Shown: positions 13,001 through 23,100 of the stretch, in pieces
Position numbering within the stretch: position 1 is the stretch's first letter
How the letters are laid out: every line of letters starts with the position of its first letter
Source: Branchiostoma floridae
Lineage: Eukaryota; Chordata; Leptocardii; Amphioxiformes; Branchiostomatidae
Direction: 5' to 3'
NCBI RefSeq assembly: GCF_000003815.2
Contig: NC_049983.1
Coordinates: 22,210,381 to 22,247,121, forward strand
DNA: 36,741 nucleotides
The notes under the pieces: generated by a model
Databases searched by the model: none
The model's input: the letters and a program-made list of their open reading frames with translations, nothing else
What the model was told of the DNA's origin: nothing
Translations under genes and position numbers: made by a program

Positions 13001-15265
13001 CATTTCTACCAAGTTTTACAGTCAATAGTACAGAGGCAGTTAGCCTTGTACTAAAGTTGTAGGATTTTAAAACGCCAGTGGGAGTCGAATACTACACAAA
13101 CCAGATTTCTTTTGTAGCAAAATAGACCATTGTTGTGAAATAGCCCATTCACAAGTTTTTGTATACTGAATCAGGTCCAGGTTCAGGTCCTGACCTAGAC
13201 CTGATCCTCTGGACCTGAATCAGACCTGGACCTTAATTTTCCTTATCGGTTCCCACCCCTACTTTTGATCGCTTTACTAACCATTTTTGTAGTATACATG
13301 ACCGTAAACCGTTGATTCTAATGTACGACGTTTGTAAGTATGTTGAAGAGCCACCCAAAGGTTAATTGTTGCGATGATTCATACGTATCCAACAGTGAAC
13401 AGTGTACATGATTGTATACAAACCTACAGCATACAGAAGCTGAGGACACTACCTACGCACCTGACGTGGATGGCTGTTGCAGCTCCGGCGTTGGGTTCGT
13501 GCCGAAACCCACGGTAATATATCCATTCCACTAGTAGAATATCAGGGAAATTTACGCGTTGTGTGTATTTTTGTTTTGTATTTTGTTTCAACCAAACATA
13601 ACATTTTGCATGATATTCCAATCATTAAGTCAAACCTACCTGCCTAGGTGCTTAGGCCAAAGACTGGCCCCTTGCCCCTCTCAGTCAGGACTCTGAAAGT
13701 TGCACAGTCCTTTGCACTTGTTTCCGCAGTCAATCCAGGTTACACAAAACCAATTTAGGTCGCAGCAAGATCGAGATCTAGTTGAATGGGGACTAAGCGC
13801 GGATATGAACGATCTTTTCCACTTGAATTGAGACATGTCCATCTTTCGATAGCAAAATTACCCATTACTCATTTACTTAGAGAAAGTCATGGCTATCCGT
13901 GCAACCAGCACGCCCGGATGATGATGATGATTTCCATTTGACACCGTGAAGTCATACGTATGTCAGACTTTGAGAGTTCTGTCGCTTTTCTACAAGATTA
14001 CCACAACTAAAATAAGACTGTAGTGAGGACTCTATAATGTTACTCCGAGAAAATAAAGTTACCATTAACTAGCTGATGTCTGAATATCCTATATCCTTTT
14101 TTCTACAGATGGAGACTGCCAATGACTCTTCTGGACAAACAGAACCACCCGGTTTGCCAGGTAAATTTGAATATGTTTATGTAATTACAGGTCTTTTACA
14201 TATCAACAAAGTCATAGGTCTTTCTTGGTTTTACACTTAAATGTTCAACTAATAGGCACGGTGACTAGGATGCCATGTATAAAAAAAGCCCTTATTATAT
14301 GAGCTATGCGACTGGATATGAAGTACCGAACTTGGCAGCTGGTGTAGTTATGATTTGTTTAACCATCTATTGCAGGGTGCGTAGGCAAAATCGTACCATC
14401 GGAGAAGATCGTGTTTGGAGGGAAGGGGCAGAAACCCGGGAAGTTCATCAGAAACACAGGTGTGGCCGTGTCAGCTGACCACGAGATATTCGTCAATGAC
14501 ATGTACAACCAGCGAATCCAGGTCTACAGCATGGACGGGACCTTTCTCCGCCTCTTCAAAACGGAAATGCCGGGAGCAAATGGGCGCGTACTACCAATCC
14601 AACCTTGCGATGTTGCCATGGACGGAGAGGGTAATGTGCTGGTATTGGGACAAAAAGTGTTCAGTTCTTCGGCCCTTTTTGTACTTAAGTACAGTCTGGG
14701 TGGTGATTTGATGACCATGTTCGACGTGCAATGCGGGGGCAGTTACCCAAACATCGCCGTCGACGCGCGAAACAACAACATCTTCGTGGAAGCCTCTAAC
14801 AAGATCTTAACGTTCCAACCAAACGGAAAGCTTCTTCGCAGTTTCAAAACGATACCAGGAACAAAATCCCGCCGTTTTGGAGGGAAGCAAGGAATGGAAG
14901 TCGAGTCCGTTGCAGTGGACGAGGAAGGGAACATCGTCGTGACGGAATCCACCTTTTCGAGCCCCTGGGTACATGTGTACAGCCCTTTCGGCCATCGGCT
15001 AGTCATATTCGGAGGCTTCGGACCAGGCAAAGGTGAACTAAAACACCCCCAAGGTATCTGTACAGATACCTGTGGGCACATCCTCGTATCGGACTGGGGA
15101 AACAAACGCGTAGACATGTTCACAAGCCGCGGGGAGTTTGTCCGCACCGTTGTGAATATTACACATTCGTATGGCCTTGCTGTCGGACCGGGTGGGCAGT
15201 TGGTAGTGACCAGTGTGATTAACAGTACTGTGACAATCTTTCCCACTCGAATGGTAGTGTTGTAA
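8947..15265 (+). CDS. Gene B: type II-like membrane NHL-repeat protein
   Basis: I reconstruct eight exons with matching phases: 8947-10042, 10437-10570, 11269-11370, 12170-12239, 12672-12760, 13430-13513, 14109-14160 and 14376-15265. This gives 2517 bases, 838 residues plus stop. Layout: residues 1-365 hydrophilic, acidic, with tyrosine repeats (SPMY/NPMY and IQPYAV types); a TM helix near 381-401; a Thr/Ser/Asn-rich stalk near 402-542; a six-bladed NHL propeller near 560-838. There is no N-terminal signal peptide and a single internal TM, so a cytoplasmic tail and extracellular propeller are inferred. Known NHL proteins include TRIM-NHL ubiquitin ligases and teneurins; no RING, B-box or EGF domain is present. 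It is tandem with gene A and convergent with the polycystin gene. Ligand and role are unknown. Confidence 0.85.
10437..10570 (+). CDS. Gene B exon 2: transmembrane helix
   Basis: Acceptor ATCGACAG (to 10436), donor GTAGGC, phase 1 to 0. It encodes YAWLCHRP then the helix AVTVVSLGLLLLSGLFAGLY, followed by polar NVQDSRE. It is homologous to the gene A exon at 4053-4174. His/Arg just before the helix is consistent with an inside N-terminus. Confidence 0.85.
10662..10705. mobile_element. solo terminus of an inverted-repeat element
   Basis: ATACCCCCTTCCCACTAGGA followed by CGGCGCT and CGCTCTCTCAG matches the termini of the element at 19688-19922. No partner end is seen nearby. Confidence 0.55.
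11269..11370 (+). CDS. Gene B exon 3: stalk segment
   Basis: 102 bases, phase 0-0, acceptor TTGACCCAG, donor GTGAGC. Thr-rich with a CCNS motif and ending LTNTST. It is paralogous in position, phase and Cys pattern to exon 6. Confidence 0.7.
11720..12077. mobile_element. inverted-repeat element, interrupted by a nested hairpin
   Basis: The termini AAGGTGCGCTCCCA (11720) and TGGGAGCGCACCTT (ending 12077) are complementary. Complementarity continues inward through CACTTGTGTCAAGCTTGCG and GTCACTG to about 11890 and 12030. The left arm is split by the nested 110-bp element. Its core (AGAAGACAACAAAATACACA) resembles the core of the 19.7-kb element. It lies in gene B intron 3. No target duplication was identified. 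Confidence 0.85.
11737..11846. mobile_element. 110-bp near-perfect hairpin MITE, nested insertion
   Basis: The termini TAACCTGGTATCC and GGATACCAGGCTA are inverted repeats. Pairing continues almost to the centre (CGAAGAGGAGAG against CTCTCCTCTTCG) around a loop of about 6 bases. It is flanked by a perfect 9-bp target duplication CTCCCACCG at 11728-11736 and 11847-11855. Confidence 0.92.
12170..12239 (+). CDS. Gene B exon 4: stalk segment
   Basis: 70 bases, phase 0-1, acceptor GTCATAG, donor AAG|GTAATG. It encodes TRPANGSSARTS and NNSSQ. It matches the start of the gene A NHL exon (IRPVDGQAATTASS, SSQG), including the DNA string ACAGCTCACAAGG. Probably an extracellular O-glycosylated spacer. 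Confidence 0.75.
12526..12630. repeat. interspersed repeat copy shared with 34840-34940
   Basis: GACTCAGTGAGCAGTGGATC and the nearby GTCTTTGTCAAGGAA match, in reverse complement, strings at about 34875-34945. Family unknown. Confidence 0.5.
12672..12760 (+). CDS. Gene B exon 5: linker exon of the stalk
   Basis: 89 bases, phase 1-0, acceptor TTCGTTCCAG, donor GTAATC. It encodes NLETVTHHKPFADLYGRQ, then SNTTALYFEL. It has no obvious gene A counterpart. It bridges the two copies of the stalk exon pair. An inner AG (ACCTTTTGCAG) could be an alternative acceptor. Confidence 0.6.
12829..13261. mobile_element. non-autonomous hAT-like element
   Basis: The left end TTAGGGTTGGGTACCGGTAC and the right end (complement TAGGGGTGGGAACCGATAAG) are imperfect inverted repeats of the GGGTGGGNACCG type common in hAT elements. 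A perfect 8-bp duplication CTTTTGAT flanks it (12821-12828 and 13262-13269), as expected for hAT. The right part has nested CAGGTCC repeats. There is no transposase. It lies in gene B intron 5. Confidence 0.88.
13430..13513 (+). CDS. Gene B exon 6: stalk segment
   Basis: 84 bases, phase 0-0, acceptor CCTACAG, donor GTAATA. It encodes HTEAEDTTYAPDVDGCCSSG and ends FVPKPT. It is the closest match to the gene A stalk exon (DGCISEG, LSKPT). Confidence 0.75.
14109..14160 (+). CDS. Gene B exon 7: short stalk segment
   Basis: 52 bases, phase 0-1, acceptor TTTTTTCTACAG, donor CAG|GTAAAT. It encodes METANDSSGQTEPPGLP. It pairs with exon 4 by phase and the ANGSS/ANDSS string, indicating an exon-pair duplication. 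Confidence 0.7.
14376..15265 (+). CDS. Gene B exon 8: six-bladed NHL propeller
   Basis: Acceptor CTATTGCAG, phase 1, stop TAA at 15263-15265. Six blades start GVAVSADHEIFVNDMYNQ, PCDVAMDGEGNVLVLG, PNIAVDARNNNIFVEA, ESVAVDEEGNIVVTES, PQGICTDTCGHILVSDWGN and SYGLAVGPGGQLVVTS. Each is followed by a V-x-V/M-F/Y strand and a turn G. The first FGGKGQKPGKF lead is typical of NHL domains. Length and blade spacing are normal. Confidence 0.95.
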
Positions 15266-15336
15266 GAGGTGCACGTCATGATAGGACATTTTGGCCATAA
15301 CCAATGGAGTAGGGGTGATGTGAATAAGGATTTTAC

Positions 15337-15342
15337 AATAAA
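15337..15342 (+). promoter_or_regulatory. candidate polyadenylation signal of gene B
   Basis: AATAAA about 72 bases after the gene B stop codon. Canonical hexamer and a reasonable distance; the cleavage site is not determined. Confidence 0.6.
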
Positions 15343-16086
15343 GACATAAACTGGATAGACGACTGCACACGTTGGTGCAGCAGTTACATATGAATTAAGA
15401 ACTTGAGTTATAATCCACAATTATTTCCGCAATGCGTTAAGTGTATAAATGTTTTGGCAATGCCTTAGGGGTGGAGTCTGACATTTTTGCTGCAGTACCT
15501 GATCTGTAGATTCACCAAGGTATTAGTAGTCTACAAACAATTGTGACGGTTTAAATGTTTGGAAAGGAGTAAACCTGGCGAAAGTTTCAGATTCTATATT
15601 AGCACTACATGCAGTACTAAGCCTATAGATGTGCAATTGCTAACCACAATTGTTTATACCTTAATGAGAGCTTTGTTTTAATACTGTTGCTACATATTAG
15701 TATAAATGTTTTATTTGCAAAGACATGCCCTAACCTGTACGTACAGTCTTCAAGTAATCATAATGTATATTATAATAATAAGGCATTCAGTACTTAACAT
15801 TAGTTTCTACTACGTTTCTCATCAACTATGTTTACTGATGTTTGATTTGACTTTTCCTTTGAAGGCAGTGGTTTATGAACTGCTCTTCATGTACATTGTG
15901 AAAATGAATGGGTTTTGTGATTATTAGAATCTAATGAGCTTCGGTAGAGTAATTTGATGCTGTGTTGGACATTCAGAGTAAATAGGATCACAGGAATCGC
16001 TGTCGATAAATGTTGTTGAAACTCAGTGAGGAAAATTGCATAGAGATGTAGATGGTATCATGGATACTTTCGTAGTTACGCCAAAA

Positions 16087-16200
16087 GTCACTGACGAAGG
16101 ATAGTGGATTCTATCCGAAACGTCTGACCGTTTCAAAACCATATCCAGTTGCTTGAGTAACTACTTTTTGGCGTATCTTATTACCTGGATGTCTAACCTA
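16087..16200. repeat. interspersed repeat, copy 1
   Basis: AGTGGATTCTATCCGAAACG, TCTGACCGTTTC, ATATCCAGTTGC and AGTAACT are shared in order with 21268-21345 at high identity. Family unknown. Confidence 0.7.
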
Positions 16201-16570
16201 CATCGACGTACTTTCGTAGTTTTTTGTGATTTAATTAACTTTAAATAATTAATTAATGACTAATGAATGACAGCGTCTGCTTTGTCATGATCACCTCAGT
16301 GGTGTTTTCGAGGTCAAAATGTTGCCGTAGATTTTTAATGTTATAACTAAAGATTGCTTGCAGGAAATGTGATAGTTTGCTAGTATGATTAAAGACCCTG
16401 TTGTGGGTCATTGTCACAAGTGAATTAGTAGAGTTATCAATGACTAACGGGCTGCTGTTGGTGTTAAAGTTGTAGATTTTCAACCACCTCATTAAAGAAA
16501 ATTCGCACATATATCGTTTTTGTTTTTATCACAATGTATTAGAATCTCTATATACCTCTATATGCATGAT

Positions 16571-16571
16571 G

Positions 16572-16631
<60 letters not shown>

Positions 16632-16673
16632 CGTATGTATCCGCATGTGTGTGTGTGTGTGCGCGCGCGCGCG
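16571..16673. repeat. compound (GT)n/(GC)n microsatellite
   Basis: A long GT run, an interrupted CGTATGTATCCGCA segment, more GT, then about seven alternating GC units. This purine-pyrimidine tract could adopt Z-DNA. Confidence 0.9.
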
Positions 16674-17230
16674 TATGTACCTGGATGTTTGTACATGTGC
16701 ACTGTCTGGAGTTCGAAAGTATGGTGTTGCTGCATTCAGAACTCAGACACGTGCATGCGCGTTTGTGAGGATGGTATTTGACAACAAGTTGCAAGGAAAG
16801 AAATTTATAAAACTAGTCTCGAAAACATGGTTTTTCCAACATCTAGTTAAGGACGTACGAAATACAAAGGCCAAATTTCCTTAATTTCGATTCTATGCCG
16901 ATATAATGTAATCAAATGAAAACACAAGTACATATAACACAACAAAAATTTTGTAGACAGGCTCACAATAATGTGGTTGAGAGCTTCAAGACTCTGCACT
17001 CAATGGCATTCCGTAGGATCGGTGGTGACATATGATCCACAACGTCGATGTCTTGAACTACAATTACTTGATTTAGCCTGGTTTATCACATTTATACATG
17101 CTAACATCACAACAAGGTAAAATGTAAGGTGTTATTGTCTAAATAACTAACGAAGCATTCGCAACCTAGATAGACCTACTTATATCGCAATATACGTGTT
17201 AGCCCTTCCAATACTAAAACTCCTATTCCT

Positions 17231-20153
17231 TCACCACATTTTGTTAAATACGCCATCAAACCTGCTCGCATTGTCGGGTTCTATCACATTGCTTTCTTCC
17301 TGTTTGCTTTCCCGGGTTCTGTTCTTTGACACGTGCTTCATTTTACCTACAATCTCCACTGACGTTTCTTTCAAAAAGTGAAGAAATCGCAGGTTTTCTG
17401 CGACGGGAAGACCCTGCTGTTCTTCTGCGTACACATCCATGATGATGGCCATGAACATACTCAGCAGGATAAACTGCATCATAGCCTGGTACGAGAAGAA
17501 CATTAGAGGACCTAAAACCCGCTGAGCCCCTGACAGTTCATCAAAGTCAAAGCTTCCCAACATCATCATGCAGAGACTCTGTAGGCTGGTCTGCATGTTC
17601 TGATAACCCCGAAGCTTCACGCCGAACACGAGGTTCCCCGCTTGAGTGTACGCCATTATCAAGATGGCGGCCACGAAGAGGAACTGCAGAACGGGCTTGG
17701 CTGACTTCCTCATCGTCACAGAAAGAGCTCGGACGTGTGAGTTGAACCGCAGCAGGTGGATGAACTTCAGCGTAGTGCAGCAGATGAGAAACCCGAGTAG
17801 GTAGGTGTAGACTTGGAACCAACCGGCTGCACTTTTGTACTGCTCGAAAGGAGTGCTGCCCGATTGCCGTTTCTCTGCCGCCTCATCAATGATGCTCTGT
17901 GCCTTAAAGTAGACGCCGAGTGTGGAGAAGCCGATGGTGATGATCCAAACTTCCACCCAGCTCCAAAATCCGCTCAGATACTCGACTGGCCGCGACAATA
18001 AACTCTTACCTAATGGGTGAAATATGGAAGGTGTTTAATTACTGTTCTAATAAGTGGTGGTGCTCATGGTATTCAAAAATTCACTTTGCTTGCTCGAATT
18101 CGTTGATATAATTATTAACAAGAGCTATCTAACAACCCCAAAATCGTCACAATAGCTTGTTCAGAACACGAGATAGCAAAACTGGAAGTTGCGCTGCAAT
18201 ACCAAGGGAAGCCGCTATGGGGCCCCAAATCAAATCATCTCCAGCTTTCATCACACCCTACCAACAAACAAAGTATGAAACCAATCCACACACCCGTTCT
18301 TGAGTTATCTTGTTGATACACGGACACACAAACTCTAGTGAAAATATAACCACCATGAATATTTCATGGAGGTAATGATACGAATACGTGATAAAGCTGA
18401 CCTTCTCTTAGTAGGAAATACAGAAGAAACAGCGCGAATGCCACTCGAAGGAGGAGAAGGACGATGGCTCCATGCTGGACCAGTCTCAAGGTCACCACCT
18501 CTGCACCCGTGTAGGCGGCCCCTGTAGTAGTGAACTCTACCGCCACAGTAACCACGGAGAACAGGTTAGCGTGCGGGTTGTACAGAATCAGCTCTACGAA
18601 GACTGCGCGGGTCTGTTGGTCCAGCCATTGATGGTGTCGAAGGTAGTCAGCCGTAGTCTCACTTGCTTCACGGGTGGTCCCCAAAGTAGCTACGTAACCA
18701 CCGCTCAAGTACGTGCCATGCTTTCCAAAGTGTGAAAAACCTATCAGACAGTAGATTACATTATAAACAAAGCATGAAGGCCCAGTGTCTCTGGTCTAAC
18801 ATGGAATGTGTGGATATTACCGGCCGGCACTGTCGAACACCATTACTTAGAATGTAAGCAGATCTCACAGATTATGATATTAGTCACAATATCAACTATA
18901 AATTTAGTTGATCTGTTTGCTTTCATTTTCCAAGCATTGAACTTTGTGCAATCTTGTTTCTAAAGATAATAATAATGCACTGAAACGGAAACCAACGTTT
19001 TCGTAACAGAAATCTCGTCATTATGAACAGCGTACCGTCAGTTAGGGATACAAATGTGAAGTTCCAAGGATGACCCAGCCCTGAAGTGACGGTGACACTG
19101 GTGACCGTATATGGAAACGGAGTTGATGAATTACTGAAGACGCTCGTGTCCTGTAAGGTGTCATTTACAGGAACCCATCCCTGCATTTGTTAAATGAAAG
19201 TACAAGTTATTAGCGCGAATCATAACTAGAAGCCGAAGACGTTTAATCACTTTTGGAAAGTATGCGTCACGCTAAGATAAGGGAACTGAACTGAACTGAA
19301 GATAAGGGATTTGTTCAAATTCTTGTAAGTTTATTTCAACTCTTAAAGTCCTTGGCACGAAGTCAATGTGAGTTCGTATTCGCATTCTTAAATAGCCAGT
19401 GGGTTGGAAGCTTGCATGCATATATATATATTCATTCGACCATGAGACATTAATTGTTAAAATGGGATCACACATTTGTGCTGTATTGTCCTGAGCACAT
19501 CTCACCTCGGTGTAATTTTGTGAGTCAGCTGTGAGTATGGCGAAGTCTGCCTGACAGCGTGACGTGAATGATGTCATTTTCTCTGGCACCTCGCAGAGCT
19601 CTCCTGTATTAGGTGAAGTGGGAATAGTTTGCGCCTTCAGTGTTCTTCTAAATCAGTTTTGGCATAACGTTGTATTCGCGTCTTTAAGCCCCCTTTCCAT
19701 TAGACGGCGATCGCGCCGCGCTCTCACTGCGACCTACTTAATATCATATGTTTAACTTTCGCTTTCACACTGAGTATATCATACAAAACGCAGAAGTGTG
19801 ACTGAGAAGACAACAAAACACACAAAGTGTGAAGAGATTTGTTTCTTTGCTATAAAATTCGTTGATCGATCCGTCAAATCTTAGGTCGCAGAGAGAGCGC
19901 CGTCCTAGTGGAAAGGGGGTATTAGCAATCGGAAATAAAGTGATGACTTATAAAAACAAACGAACGAAACAAAAGATCACAAACCTGGTTTGAGTCGAAC
20001 TTGTCTGAGCCTCACCGCGTCCACCGGATGCGTCAGCAGATCGTCCAACACCAGGTCAGCGGAGCTGGCTCTTCCGTTGTACCGCAGTGCAGTGTGGGTG
20101 GCCGGAACCAAACCGTCCGTGATCCATATCCAGAACGACGGGATGTCCTTGAC
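17231..20153 (-). CDS. Gene C exons encoding the TOP domain and channel core
   Basis: Exons 19985-20153 (FWIWITDGLVPA, YNGR, VRLRQVRLKPG), 19506-19603, 19036-19180, 18402-18740 (GTYLSGGYVA, WLDQQTRAVFVELILYNP, NLFSVVTVAVEF) and 17231-18009. The last exon carries four helices, including FWSWVEVWIITIGF, VYTYLLGFLICC and VLQFLFVAAILIMAYTQAG, a pore loop MMMLGSFDFDEL and the final MMQFILLSMFMAIIMDVYAE. Stop at 17231-17233. The filter region reads LGS, where PKD2 has LGD. Confidence 0.95.
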
Positions 20154-23100
20154 CTAAAACACAAAACGATCTTTTCATTTCCTACGGATAGCTGCATTTG
20201 TTTATTTTACATCAGGAATACGTTTGGAGTAGCGTGCGTTGTCCAGTAATTAGCGGCCCTGCCTCTGGAACTAGAAGCTTTGAGTTCGATTCCGGCTGTG
20301 TCGCTCACCCGACATGCACGCTACCGGAAAGGGTTGCAGTTCTTAGGACAGAACGTTAAGTCGTGGTCCACTTTTCATTGTGTTTGTCGAAAAGAGCTAG
20401 GGGAATTTTTCCCCGTACAATGCACCTGTAAATACTGTACATAGCGTCTGTCCTCTCTGTCATGACCAGTGGAAGACTAGCTCTTCAGTGAACTAAAACT
20501 GGATCGAGATCAAATTCCTTTTTGGACAACTTACGTCTGTGGCCCCCGGGGTTAGTCCTCGCACGTTCTGCGTCATGTAAAACGCGAGTGGACTTCTCTC
20601 TCCGTACGCTGTCAGCATGATCACTGCGATGAACAAACCCACGCCGACAACCTCCAGCACCGCGTCTCGTGTTTTACGCTTCTCGGCACTCTTGGCTCTT
20701 AGTTCTGCCAACATGGACGGGCTGGGAGGGGTCGTTGGGGTTTGGGTGTCGACAGACTAGAGTGTGATGAAAGAATGGAAACACTTTTTCTAATATACAG
20801 TTTCAATATTTTCAAATGTCGAAAACGTCTACTGGTTAGCTTGGTTTACAATGATTATTATTGTAAGTGCAGTTGTTGTAATAACCACGTTACCAGAGTT
20901 CATTGCGGAGCAACTTACACTTTGACGATGGGTAGTCCTTCCTCTACCAACGTATCGCAGCCAACCAGTTGCAGTCGCAAAACTGTTTGGGGGAGTCCTT
21001 CCATCTCCCTGGTGTGACAAATCTTACTTGAACGAACGGCAATTTAATCATATACAAATTGCTGATGTTTGTGACGGCCTTCCCGAAAGGGGTTGTCAGA
21101 AGAAAAAAGAATCCAGAGAAAGTTTACATTTTATTTGAAAGACTAAATATCTGAAGTATCCAAGATCTATGACAGATCAACCAAAAAAGTTGTCTTCAGC
21201 TCCTTTGCATATCAATTCATGGTTAGGGTATAAAACCTACTTTGTACCAGATATCCTCTCTGACACTGACAAAAGGTAGTGGATTCTGCCTGAAACGTCT
21301 GACCGTTTCCAAAATTATATCCAGTTGCCTTAGTAACTGCATTTTGACGAATCAACCCATAAATAAGTAAGCGGCTTTCTGGCTTAATGACAAGGCTACC
21401 TTCCCACTTCTGTGTGTGTATTCCTCGTCATCTGCTGGTGGGGATGGGGGAGGGTCTTCATCTTCCACTGGTTTCTAGTTTCAGTAACAGAGACAAAGAC
21501 GAAGTATGAAAACATTTTACAGCTGAAGAAAATATTTTATCCTGTACTGTTTCTTGACGTTGTGTACTGTGGGCAGGCCCTATATATAATCTATGCCAAA
21601 TAAACATACCTTTGTGAGAAGGGCAAACAGAATCGCCACCATGATCAACTTGATGGGTTGCACAAGAAACAGATCGGTGAAAAATGACGTCACGAAGGTG
21701 AAGACCCAGGCCTCGGCTTTCTGCCGACCAAAGCTCAAAGTGTACAGCACCGTGAAGAAGGCAGCCACGAAACTCGCGCTCCACACAAGACACCAGCCTG
21801 GAAAGGTAAAACGTCCGTAGCTTGCTAGTACATTCTGTGTCTTACCTAATGTCAGCCAATCAAAGTTGTTAGATGCGGCAATTAACTGCTCTCACACTGG
21901 ATGCCAAACGTAATGATAGGAGAAATGATGGCTTGGTGGAAGTTACAATAATTTTTATAATTATTTTCTGAAAACATTGAGAACCACGTGGTGGATGGGT
22001 GGTTGTTTGAAACATTGAAGCTAGCTACAGTAAGAGTAAACTGTTCAAACTTGAACATAGTCTGTGGTGATCACGACTGCCACCGGAGTGGAGAGTTCTG
22101 GCTTGAGTCACGTGAGTCAAGTTGCTAGTTAAATGTCGTTATCGTTGCAATGGTACGTAACTCACCCACGAAGGCAGCCCACGGAGAAACCTGGCACTTT
22201 TGTCCTGAGGAATCCTCTTCGTCACAGTCACCACTGTAGGGACGGTCGCTCCGCTCTGATGCCAGCTGTACGACTCTAAGTTTGTTGTCAACCGCAGGAC
22301 GCAGAGAAGTTCGGTGCTTTTTAACACCTGTATCTTCTCGGTACAAATCATGGTTGCCTGGCCTGTACTTGACTTTCTTTGTATCTTGTCGCAAAATCTC
22401 CTCGATAGCTCCCTGACCTTCTGTTGAACGTTTCTTAGCATCATTAGATGTGTTCTTCCCTTTCTTTCTATCTGACTGACGGAACAAGAAGACGATGAGC
22501 AGATTGACTGGCATGATGATGACTGCACTCTGTATCCCGATCATCAACTAACAAGAAAAAACAAGGAGAAACCAAAAAGGCATCGATTAGGAACGTTTGT
22601 AACCACGACTTAATTTGCTATTTGAATTTAATACCATTGCCTGCCAGCAGTTGCGTATTTTTAGTGCATGGCGACTACCCACGGCTTGACTAAATTGAAT
22701 CAACTCACTAATAGAGCAAAGTGTTTTAAATAAAAAAAATGTGTCTTCTGTCATAAAACATACCGTGTTTTCAGTTGGGAGCTATATCATCGTTATTTTT
22801 GTTTTCGATCTACACATAGATACGAAATTTCCACTGCAAGGTATTTTCTATTTAGCTAAGTTAATCATATGATGTTTCTGTCATGTTCTATTACCACAGT
22901 ATTATTTTAGGATGGGGTTCGCCCCTTCACCCCGAATTCTTTGAAAACCGCAATCAGGTGAAAGGCATTTCCTGCAGAAAAAAAAATGAAACGGAGCGAA
23001 ATGAGATGAAGTCACCTGTGGGAGAGAAATCGGCGGCTTGATTTCCAGCCCTGCGATCCTGAGCGGCTCGGGAGGGTCGAAGTCGTCTCCGCGGCCGAAA

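Larger units (their letters stand above)
15266..17230. other. convergent intergenic region between gene B and gene C
   Basis: It holds the 3' flanks of two genes that meet tail to tail. No further exon is recognised. It contains one interspersed repeat copy (16087-16200) and a TG/GC microsatellite. Short strings near 15930 and 16430 echo the flank of the first NHL copy near 905 and 1200. Confidence 0.6.

Noticed and set aside
14743-15420. Long minus-strand open frame opposite the NHL exon
   Set aside because: It is an antisense shadow of the propeller exon; codon pattern and homology belong to the plus strand.
16520-16884. Several overlapping frames on both strands
   Set aside because: Microsatellite translations (CV or TH repeats) with no conserved segment.
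20231-20500. Functional tRNA gene
   Set aside because: Only A-box-like and B-box-like strings are present; no full cloverleaf, and a long non-tRNA tail follows, so SINE is preferred.
20829-21020. Minus-strand frame GDGRTPPNSFATATGW
   Set aside because: It is open, but the alternative frame in the same exon (MEGLPQTVLRLQLVG) keeps phase 0 with both neighbouring exons through usable splice sites.
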